A stretch of DNA of 64,000 nucleotides from Alligator mississippiensis (lineage: Eukaryota; Chordata; Crocodylia; Alligatoridae): positions 67,539,181 to 67,603,180 of the forward strand of contig NC_081829.1 in the NCBI RefSeq assembly GCF_030867095.1. Reading direction: 5' to 3'. Positions 47,601 to 59,579 of this stretch are shown in pieces. A model generated the notes under the pieces. It worked only from the letters and a program-made list of their open reading frames with translations, made no database searches and was not told where the DNA came from. Each line of letters begins with the position of its first letter. Position 1 is the stretch's first letter. The translations under genes and the position numbers were made by a program.

Positions 47601-50600
47601 ATACTCTAAGTTCTCGGTAGACACGTTCCTTTTCCCTTCCCCTCCCCTCCCCCCCCCCTTCCAGCTATATTTTAAGAATATGCAAAAACTTCATGAAAGT
47701 TAACAGTAGAAATTTATTTGATGATAAATATAGGTTGAGCCGAAAATGGTACCCTGTACTCCTTTGCATGGTGGTTTTTTTTTTTTTTTTTTTTTTCCAG
47801 CTTGAAACATACATTTTAGTACAGTCTCTCCCTAATGTGTGATGATACATTTGTTTACCTGTGCTCTAAGTCAGTGGTTCTCAGCTTTCTTCTTGTACCC
47901 AGAACCCTTTTGTAAACATTGACCAGTCCCAACCTAGTAAATAGTTTAAGTAGAAAACTGCTCCCCAATCCCAGGCCCCAGCCCCCCAGAGTGAGCACCC
48001 ACAGTCTAGTTGGACTGGCTTGAGCAGGAGCTGCCTGTGCAGCCCAGCAGATGAGACTTGGCACAGGAGGGCAGAGTGACGGAGTAAGACTCATTGTTGC
48101 CACTGCTGCCAGAACCCTTGCACCAGCCACGCTGCCTTCACCGTCTCATGCCACCAGTCACTTGCTCATGCACTGGGCTGTAAACCCACTGCCATGGCCT
48201 GGCTGCCGCCACTGCTCCCCTCAGGCCACGGCTCCTCCTTTTGGAGAGGAGGTGGGGTGGAAGGCAGTGTTGTCTGTGTCTCTTTGACACACTATCTATG
48301 CCTTCTTTCCCTTCTGCACCATAGATTTACTTGCAGGGAGCTGTAGGAACTGCTCTCCATGGTGCCTGGCTGCCATGTGTCCTGCCTGATCACCTTCCTT
48401 CTACTCCCCCCAGCCTCAAGCAGCTCCATGCAGGCTAGAACTCTGCTAGCCTCCAACGGGAAACCTGTAGTTTCCCATGTTTTCTCCTTTAAAGAAGAAT
48501 CCATTTTTAAAGTTTGGGTTGTTTTTTTTGGGGGGGGGGGGTATTTTTATTTTTTATGGGTTCTTTACAACCCTTTCATATATTCTTGCGACCCAGTTTT
48601 GAGTTGTGACCCATAGGGTAAGAATGCTGCTCTAAATGATCTCCTAGTCCAAGTTAAAGTTCAGGCTGTTGGAAATGTTGAAGACAAATAATTCCTGTCT
48701 GTTTTTAAAGCTTCTGATAATCTTATATTGACGTAACATTGCTGTTCTATTGATAGTGCTCTAGACCTGCTTCAGAAGTTTTGGGCTTAAATATCCCTAG
48801 TTCTAACCAAGATTAATTTGACTTTTACTGCTATCAATTTTCTTTTCCTTTTTTTGTTAATAGACAGATTCTCAGAACAGCAATTGCAGCAAGACTTCAG
48901 ACGAATCTGAAGGTATGTTTCATGTAAAAGTTTGTTCTTTACTTAAATGAATAAGGGCTATTCTACTTCAGGTTGGTAACTTTCAATTCCAGTTCCAGCA
49001 TGGGTTACTAGCAGCTGAAAAGTTTTGCCGTTTGTCTGTTGAATGGCCCATATCAAATAATTTTGTGACAGTTCTTGTGCTTGGTTCTACAAGGCGAACA
49101 ACTGCAAATGGTTGTCTTGGCAGACAGTCTGAAGGTGAAGTAAAGTCTTCATACTAATGGTTTCTGATAATGTTTAGTCAGACTACAGTGTAGTTGTGGC
49201 TGAGTAAATTTTCACTGCTGGTCTTCTGGTACTATCATCCTGACAACTTGTAATAGTTAATTATACTCCAAATAAAGTAAGCATGTGTATACAAATAATC
49301 CTATACATTTGGAGTGTATTGAATTGAGCAGTGTCTTCCAAAGAACATACTTAAATCTCTTGAGCACAGTTAACTCATTTTGGTTGAAAATAAATTCTTT
49401 TTTTGAAAGAGCAAGTGAGATGTATTGATACTCCTTAACAAAAATAGTAGACGTGTACAGATGGTCAAAAAGTTTGGCGTTGTGACGAGTGTCTCACTTT
49501 AAGAAGTCCAAGCTCAGTCAAAGTTCATATCTTGTAACTACTCTGGACTCTAATTCTGGTTTTTGTTTTGTTTTGTTTTTTTTTAGTTCTAGTTATTTTG
49601 TGTAAAAGGGTATTTTGTATAACTCTAAATATTTTTGGCAGACTTGGAAGAAGTCATAAAAGAATCTGAACAATCTATCACAACTGAAGGAAGCCACATG
49701 AAATTCTCTCTTTGGGTTTCCTTTTGTGAAATTTACAATGAGTGCATTTATGACTTGCTGTTCCCAATAACAAATGACAAGAAAAGAAAGTTGTTGCGTC
49801 TTGCTCAAGATATCAAAGGCTGCTCATATGTGAGAGGTAACTATAAAATAAATACTTTATCATGCATTTTAATATCTTTTTGGGAAAACAAATCACTTGC
49901 CCACTCTCTCAGTGAATGTTGGAAACAAAAGAGAGACAGTTTTCTGTTTCTTTCTTTCTCTCAATATAAAACAACTTCAAAAGCAGTTCTGCTTTTAGAT
50001 TAGAGAAACCAGAGTCTAGCTGGGCATGTCTACACATGCACCTTTATGCACAGTAGCCTATTTACTACACATTAAAGTGTCATGTAAAAAAAAAAAAAAG
50101 TGCTATTAAGCTAATAACTACTCTAAAAACCATGCACATTTGTTACTGCACATTAAGGCAGCCTAATGCACTTTTTTTTAGTATCACATTGGAGATGCTA
50201 AACTTAATGCTCAATAGAAAAAGTGCCTTAGTGCACATGTAGATGCACCTACCTTCTAATATCCATGTTGGGACAGTTGGCTTATTTAAAGTTCAATTTT
50301 TTGCAATTGTTTACCAGGAAATATAGGCAGTGGGACTGGTGTGATTGAGAGCCCAGTGTGAGGGCACAGGATTATGGGCTGGGTGATAGGCCATGGATGC
50401 TAGCTGTGAGGCATGGGATGCAAAGTGCCTGGGGAAGGTCTACTGGGCACTTGAAGCCCCTATGCCCGAGGTGGGTCTACCTCCTACTTTCCTGCCACGC
50501 TTTGATGGTCTAAGAAAAGAATGGGAGGTTCCTTTAGAGAGGGGGTGTCCTTCCCCCCTCTGGCTGGCTACGTGCTATACCGACTTGGAGCTCTGATAGG

Positions 50601-53600
50601 ATACTTGGTTGCCGTGAACTTGACTAATATGTCATTCCTTTGCTGAACTGGGGTGGGCTTTCTTCCCCACCTGCTTCAGTAGTCTTTGGGGAAAACCACC
50701 ATAACTGGCCATCCACCTTAAGGTTAGTTAGAGGTTACAAGCTCCTTCTGCTGGGTTCCTTAGGCCGTGCCAAGATGCTCCTGCATCAGGCCTGTCTTAG
50801 TAAGAAATAAATTCCACACAGTAGAAAACTGACACTCAAAACACCCTCATCACCTAATGTGGCACTGCTTGGGGAACTGGACTCTTGTGTCTGCCGTCAG
50901 TCCTATCGTTCACTCTGGAGGTGGGTCCCCCCCAGTCCCACTCTGGCTCACTGCTGCTAATCTCCAGGGTTCAGGATCCCTCTGGGTGTCTTCTATCCCA
51001 GCTCATAGGAGCCCCTTTGGCATCCTTCCCAGGTCTCACAGTGCCTGTAGGGGCACTCCTGGTACCCTGTGCTGCCCCCTCCTGCAGTGCCCTCCGGGGC
51101 TTGTTTGGGGCCTCGACACCTTTTTATGATGTCGCCATTAGCATGCATCTCCACACGCAGGGAAAGCGTGCTTTTTTTTAAAGCATTGGGGAGAGGTGCG
51201 CACCTCTGCTTCTCGGGCTTAGTTTGCTGCAGGTACGGTAAGCAGCGAGTCAGCTGGCCGCTTATCCCCCGTCAGCCAGAGGTGGGGGGGAAATCGCTCC
51301 TGGGACCTCTGGGAGCTTTGTTGCCCAGCACAGTGACACGGCATAAGGGAAGGTTCGGAGCAATGTATATTCCCTTGGTATCAGGGCAATTAAATGGGCA
51401 GCCTCCCAAATGGGAACAACATAATGATTCATCAAAGGTGAGGCAGGCAGGTGGTTAGCCCTGGAAAAGTGGGTGCGCCAATGTCTAGACCAGCCCAGTG
51501 AGCCCCACTTGTTACAGCAATAAACTGGCTAATTTTTTTTGCGTGTCCTGAATACGGATCTATATGCATAGCACATGTACATGCATAATGATTACATTAT
51601 AAATACTTAGCAAAATAATCTTGGCTGTTCCCTTTCAAGATCTGCAGTGGGTCCAGATTTCTAATGCAAAAGAAGCTTTTAGACTTCTGAAGTTAGGATT
51701 GAAACACCAGAGCATTGCTTGCACAAAACTGAATACTTGTTCCAGCAGAAGGTGAGAGAGACCTATGAATACTGGTGGTGGCATGGATCTTTTGGTGATG
51801 TGAGAGCCCAGACCATTAGGCCACAATTTTACCCACACTGGTAAATGGAAAAAAAAGTTTAGCAAAGCTAAAACAGCTTTGGAATAAGAAGCTTCTATAG
51901 AAAAGCTTACGCACTTGTTGAAACCATTCTCCTTGAAGTAAAGGCAATTAGCTCTTAACTTCAATTTGCCTTTATTCAACACCTATATGGGTTTTGAAGA
52001 CTCAGTGGCCTTCTTAGTATAGAATGTTGGGAATGTAGGAATAGCCTACTAATTTGACAAGTGATTGTTTAAAAAAAAAATAAAAAAATAATAATAATCC
52101 CAAAGAGAATGCAAGCCCAACTGTTGAGCATGGCTTGCTTTCTTCCTTTTAAATACACTGGATGTTTAAACTAAATATATTTAGCAGCTAGAATGGCATT
52201 TGGCTAAACTGTAAATTTGTTGGTGAAGGCATAAATGCATGTTAAAATTTTTACCAATTTGTGTACAAGTCCCGAAGAGGTTAAATGCAACTTTCCTTTT
52301 GGTTTTTAAGTAACTGAATGAGAAGTGATATTGGATCAACATACTTTTATTTGCCTTTTTTCTTTCTTTTTTTAGTCACAGCATATTCACTGTTAAAATA
52401 TTAAGGATTGAAGATTCTAAAATACCTCTTGTAACACAAGTCAGTGAGTAAGTTTTGGCTTCATTTGTAATAAGCTTACTAGTTGTGCTGACTTCAACAC
52501 CTGGAAAGCAAATTAACTTTTTTAATCCTTCTTTTCAGATTAGTACTCTGTGATCTTGCTGGCTCAGAAAGATGTACCAAAACACGCAATGAGGGTGATC
52601 GATTGAAAGAGAGTGGAAACATTAACACTTCTCTGCTGATTCTAGGAAAATGCATTAATGCACTCAAGAACAGTCAACAATCGAAGTATGCGCTTCAAGA
52701 GCTATACTTAATTTTTGTGGCTATAATTAAATATATAAAATCAAGCAACTAAATATTGATAAGTGCATCATGTCTACCATAATGAAATGCACAAAAGTGT
52801 TACATTTTGATAAAATTACTTTGCATATTTAAAAAAAAAAAGTTTAGCAGAATGCTCAGGAAGCTTATTGTAGGGTTGGACTGCTGTAGCAGTGATGGTT
52901 TAGGAATTGTGAGAAGCAAGGCTTTTGTCTTTGTTTTTTGTTTTTGTAGTGATACCTCTTTATTGGGCCAACTATTTAGCTAGGAGAGATGTGCCCAAAA
53001 GCTTATCTAACAAAACTCTTGCTTTTCCACACTTTTTTTCTTTTATACTTGCTATTGTAGCTCTCCAGTGAATAGTAATTTTGACTTTTTTAGCTGTAGG
53101 CAAAGTTGTGTGTTTGTCATTTTCCACCCCTGCTACCCTCACACATGTGCGTATATCACAAAGCGGCTGCAATTGCTAGTTTTGATTTGAGATGATATCC
53201 TGTTTTCCTTGCTTTTTATTCTTCAGAGTTCCCACAGGCCTATACATCATGTAGTCCCATTTGCATACCAAAACTAAGATGCAAGTGGTGGCCAGACCTT
53301 GTGCTGCCTTTTGGTAGAAGAGCAAAACTTTTTGCTTTTAGAAAACAAGTACTCTAATGCATCAGAATCGAGGAAGCCATCAACCTGAAGTCCGAGCAGT
53401 TGGTTTGTTGTTGGTTTTTTGGTTTTTGTTTTTGTTTTTTTTTGTGAGGCCAAATTAGGCTTGAATCATCATATACTTGCTTCTGGACAAACTCGAGCCT
53501 TTTCAGCTAGTCTTGTCTTCTGTCCCCCTGCTGTTTTGCTGTATAAGAGATCCACGTAACCAGCCTATGTAGGAGAAACTTGTAGAATGTATCAAGTCAT

Positions 53601-56600
53601 GGGAAATGTATGAAGCAAAATAATTTTGTTTAGCATCTCCAAATTGTTAGGAGATCTAAATCACTGTATGAGGAAAAATAAACAAGAATCTTAAGATACT
53701 GATGATCCTTAGCCAACACACATTTATTGAACAGCATCTTAATTACTAAATTTAAATTTTAAGTAAGGCATTGTTAGGTGTCTTCCCCCCCCCCCCCCCC
53801 CCCCCGTAGTTCAAATAATTTTAGGACCTTTTAGATTTATAAACTCATTAATGAGATTTTGGTGTGACCCTGTGTTTTAGCTAATGTTGTATGTGGTGTT
53901 TTGTTTTTGTCCTTCAGACTGCAGCAGCACATACCATTCCGGGAAAGTAAACTAACTCACTTACTTCAAGGCTTCTTCAATGGAAGAGGGAAGGTACATA
54001 TGATTGTCAACATAAGCCAGTGTGCTTCTGCCTATGATGAAACCCTCAGTGTACTGAAGTTCTCAGCAGTTGCACAAAAAGTAAGTGCATTTTAATTGCG
54101 TAGTTCTGTTTATAATTCAGAATTGTATTATGGAGATACCTAGTTGTTCCACATCTGCATTATTCAGATTTGTACTTAAGAGGACTACTAAAATCCTCTA
54201 TTTCACACTTTAATGATCCAAATGTAATCTCTGAATTTAGTATTCATTCATGTTCCAATTAAATGTTCTATAATCTTTCTTGGTTGAAAGCCTTAATAGG
54301 TTTGGCAGGGAAACTGCTTTTCTAAAAGCACTGAGATCATTGGCGATGTGTAGGAGGTGCACGTAGATGTATGTGCACCCCCTAAGCATGGCATGCAGGT
54401 AACTTTGCAGTAGTAACTAAAGGTAACTTTGTAGTATATCAGTGAAATTAACTGATATGGTAATGGCAATGAGGAACCCCCAAGTTCAGTAGACAAAATA
54501 GTGTCGGTGGTGCCTGTGGGCAGTTGCCGCTGCCCCCCCCACCCTGGTGGTGTCTGCAGGTGGTTGCTGACCGCTGGTCGGCACTTGGCAAACCTCCCCA
54601 CCCCCGCTGCTGACAGTGCCATGGCTGCTCCTTGCTTGCTGCTGACAGTGCTGCCACCGCCTGCGAGACCTCACCATGCCCCACCAGCCTCCGGGGACAC
54701 GCGGTGTTCATGACTGAGATCATCAGGTAGGCTCCTTAGCTAATGAACCACATTTCTTTCAAACCTCATACATACAGATGTTTTGTCACTTTTGAGCTCC
54801 TTTATTTATGTACTTAATTCTGTATGAATTGTTTAATGCAGACTTCTCACTCTGGTCATTACAGCTTATTTGTTCTTAGCAAGGAAAACTGTTGGATACT
54901 TGCATACTCGGATGCTGCTTCCCTGCAGCAGAAAAAGGGGCAGAAAAGGATGTCTGACAAGGACAAATGAATAGGAAGATGGGCAAACTAATTAAGGCTG
55001 TAATAGGCAGGAGGGAAAGAGGTGCTTGGAGCTGAAATTGCTGATGTTCTGGCTCTGATATTTACCAGGCAGTAAGTAGGGATGCAAGAGATTAAACGAT
55101 TAGCATTTAATAAGTGGTAACCAGTTAGCTTTCCAGTTATCCTTTAGCTTGGGTGGGCACAGTCTGGCAGAGAAGGGCGGGGGGGAAGGGAAGCAGTGTG
55201 GTACCCCAGCAGGGGTCAGAGGGGGAGGCGGGAGGGAGGGGAAGGTGGAGTGGCAAAGAGGATATGGGTACTAATACCCCTTGCCCAAGAAGAAAACAGC
55301 TGAGCAGCCTAATGACCTCAGTTAAGCAATTAGCTGCTCTTTCACAGGTGCTTCCTCCTGCCCAATGCAGGGCTTCATGTGGGCTGTGTTGACTAGCTAG
55401 GGTTGCCTCTAGAAGTAAGAAGGTGGTAACCATGGGGCTGTAAAGAAAGCATCTGTAGTCAAATGGGGTTTAGAAGGAAGAATCCTCGGTTGGCCTTTTG
55501 GGTGTTTAATCTTTGAGCTGCATGAATTAACGTTGGAAAGGATAATTTTGAGATGATAGTGGGGAAATGTGTATGGAGACCTTGAAGGATATGTGCAACA
55601 CTTAAAAAGCTTCATAGGGCCAAGTAGAAATATGGATGGGAAGTCCTCTATTTGTCCTTTCCAGTTTTCTCCATTTCTACATGCTTGGGAGTTTCTGTTC
55701 CCCCTCCTCTTTCCTGCTGCAATAACTTCAGTCTTATAGGCTCAGCAGTGTTATGCTTGCTAGCACCATGGCTGAAAGAGACTTGGGGGTCATGATTGAC
55801 CACAAGATGAACATGAGCCACCAATGCTATGTCACAGCTGGTAAAGCAAACTAAACCCTGGCTTGCATCTGTAGATGATTCTCAAGTAAATCTCAGGATG
55901 TCATCCTCCCGTTGTGCTCAGCCTTGGTGAGGCCGCAGCTGGAGTACTGCATCCAATTCTGGGCTCCACAATTCAAGAAGGATGTTGAGAAGCTTGAGCG
56001 AGTCCAGAGGAGAGCCACACGTGCTCGGGCCAGGTGCCAGATGATTGAAAGATAGCCAGTGTGGTTCCCATCTTTAAGAAAGGGAGGAGGGAGGACCTGG
56101 GCAACTATAGGCCCATCAGTCTTACCTCAATCCTGGGGAAACTCTTTGAGAAGATCATCAAGAAGCACACCTGTGATGGGCCGGCATCAGGGATGATGCT
56201 CAAGGGCAACCAGCACGGTTTCTTTAGGGGCAGGTCATGTCAGACCAAGCTGATTGCCTTTTATGATCAGGTTACAAAAGCATTGGATGCAGGTGTTGCT
56301 GTGGATTTAGTCTTTCTAGACTTGAGCAAGGCCTTTGATACTGTCTCCCACCCCATCCTCATTAAAAAACTAGGCGACTGTGGCATCGATGCCTACACAG
56401 TCAGATGGATTGCTAATTGGCTGAAGGGTCGTACTTGGAGGGTGGTGGTGGACGGGTCATATTCGACCTGGGGGGAAGTGGGCAGCGGAGTCCCCTAGGG
56501 CTCAATCCTTGGGCCCGCACTGTTCAATTTCTTTATCAGCGATTTGGACGACGGTGTGAAAAGCAACCTGTTCAAATTTGCTGATGATACCAAAATCTGG

Positions 56601-59542
56601 GGTGAGGTGGGCACGCTAGTAGGGAGGGAAAGACTGCAGAAAGACCTAGATAGGTTGCAAGGGTGGGCTAACAAAAACAGGATGCGTTTCAATATGGACA
56701 AGTGCAGGGTGCTGCACTTGGGCAGTAGTAACCGGCAGCACGCTTATAAGATGGGGAAACTCCCTTCTTGAGAGCATGGAGGCAGAAAGGGATCTTGGAG
56801 CCATCATTGACTCCAAGATGAACATGGGCCGACAATGCGAGGTCGCGGTCGGCAGGGCTAACCAGACCCTATCGTGCATCCACAGATGCATCTCAAGTAG
56901 GGCCAAGGAGGTGATCCTCCCCCTCTACGCGACACTGGTCAGGCCACAGCCAGAGTACTGTGTCCAGTTTTGGGCACCCCACTTCAAGAGGGATGTGGAC
57001 AACATTGAGAGGGTTCAGAGGAGGGCCACCCGCATGATCTGGGGACAGCAGGGTAGACCCTATAATGAGAGGCTACGGGACCTGAACCTGTTTAACCTTC
57101 ACAAGAGAAGGCTGAGGGGGGAGTTTGTGACCATCTATAAACTCACTAGGGGGGACCAGAAGGGTTTGGGGGAGACCTTGTTTCCCCTAGCGCCCCCTGG
57201 GATAACAAGGAATAACGGCCACAAGTTGTTGGAGAGTAGGTTCAGATTAGACATCTGTAGGAACTACTTTCCTTGGAAGTTGGTTCCAGATCCTAGCCGC
57301 CCTAACTGTGAAGTGGTGCTGGCTCCTACCCTGGGGGTCTTTAAGAAGTGGCTCAATGCCTACCTGGCTGGAGTCACTTGAGCCCAGTTTCCCTCCTGCC
57401 CAGGCAGGGGGTTGGACTTTGAAGATCTACAAGGTCCCTTCCAACCCTACTTCTATGATTCTATGATCAGAGGGCAAGGGAATAGGCCTTATAAAGAGGC
57501 TGAGAGCCATGGGACTCTTCAGTCTGGAAAAGCGCAGGCTCATGGGGGGACCTGATGGCTGCCTATAAGTATATAAGGGGTGTTCATCAGGATCTGGGAG
57601 AGCGTCTGTTCACCAGAGCACCCCAAGGAAAAACAAGGACCAACAGTCATAAACTCCTAGAAGACCGTTTTAGGCTGGACATAAGAAAATTTCTTTACTC
57701 TCCGAGCCCCCAAGACCTGGAATAGACTCCCTCCAGATGTGGTGCAGGCACCTACTGTAGACTAATTCAAGAAACATTTGGATGCTTATCTTGCTGGGGT
57801 CCTTTGACCCTAGCTGGCCAACTTCCCCCAGGGCAGGGAACTGGACTTGATTGTCTTTGAGGTCCCTTTCAGCCCTAATGTCAATGAAACTAGCAATTTC
57901 ACTTAGGGGTGGCTTTGTACCTTTTAGCAAAGCTCCTGTGCTCTAGATCTATTGGACCAGGGCCTGTTAAAATATACCACCTCCTTTATCCTGAAGGTAA
58001 CTTCGTAGTATGTCAGTTAATTTCACTGATCTGGTAATGGCGATGAGGAACTGCGAAATTCATTGGACAACATGTCCCAGTGAATGTGTGTATGCTGAAT
58101 GTAGAGTGATATTTTAGTGCTACGGACTTCCTCCATAACTACTTGGTTACCTCCAGGGATCCTAGAAATGTTTGCCGTGGAAAAAAATGTAATTTTTGTT
58201 TTTACAGAGACTGTTCTAGAATTGCCAGGGGAAAGAGAAAAAAAAACAACAACTTACTGAAAATAAAATGTTAGTGGGAGCCAGCTGTTTTCATGGCCAC
58301 TGTGTTTTCATGCCACAGTCACAGCTAGGGGGGAGGAGAAGCCACTGGTGCACAGAAGCAGCCAAGATGGCAGCTGTCCCCTCCTCCCTCTGCCACTGAT
58401 CCTCTTGAGAAGGCTGTTTTGTGGCTCTGCCCCCTCCACTGATCAGCAGTGAGGGGTTGGGCTGCCACCGGAAAATATGGAGTTTGGGATTTTTAATTGG
58501 AGAATTTGGGGGGTTTTAATCGCAGAAAACTAGCATGCCTGGTTATCTCTTAGAAATGACTGACCACTTTTTTTCTTTAATAGATTTTAGTTCTAGACAC
58601 TTATAATCCTCCCCAAGAGCAGTCATTTGGCCAGAAGTCTGTCAGAGAAGTGCCATTTGTAAGTGATAACAATACTAAAATGCAAGTAGCAAGAAAAAGA
58701 GCCACTATACTCTGGGACAGGAGCCTGGAAGATGTGATGGAGGTTGATGATTGCATTATGCATGACAATGAGATGCAGGCAGAACAAGAAATGGTAAAAG
58801 ACATGCCAAAGGCAGAGGAAGAGCATGATAAGTCAATAGAGATGCCAAAGGAGAAGATGGAAGGCCATGAAGGAAGTGAGATCGTTATTGGAAAAGAAGA
58901 GTATCTGGTATGTACCAGGAATCTATTCAGAATTGGTACACAACCTATTCTTGTATTGGGGTGGAATTCTTACTGCAGTGTATTGGAGAAGGGACTCTCC
59001 CCTCCCCCATAAAGACTGTGTAAACAGCTTTTAAAACCTGATTCATTAATGGGAGTGTAATGCATTTATACTTAGCAATGGGTAAAATAAAACACGTCTC
59101 TTGGCATCATGCTGTCTGCATGGGTAGGTAGAAAATCCTTCCCATCTTTAATCCCATGCATCTTTAATTCCGTGCTCTCAAAGCAGGGTTTTGGTAGTAT
59201 GCTCATAGGTCTTTGAGCTGTGCAAGACTTGTAAAAGCATTTTATGGGTGGGAGTGGGGTCAGTGTCCAGCTTTTGTTTTGAAAAGAAACCATTCCAATC
59301 TCTCCAGCACAGTTGATTATTCTTTGGGTCCCTGAACACACACTTCTATATGCAAACGTTGTATATGTTAACAATGCATGGCACAGGTGAAGTACTTTAC
59401 AAAGACTTAAACAAAAACAAACAAACAGATCGTGTCCCATTCTGTCAAATTGAGAGAGATTTTCATCTCCGATTGTGCGGGGGGCAGTCAACAAGATAAC
59501 TATTCTTAGAGCGATGCTTACAGAAACATTTGAAAATATTCC

Positions 59543-59579
<37 letters not shown>

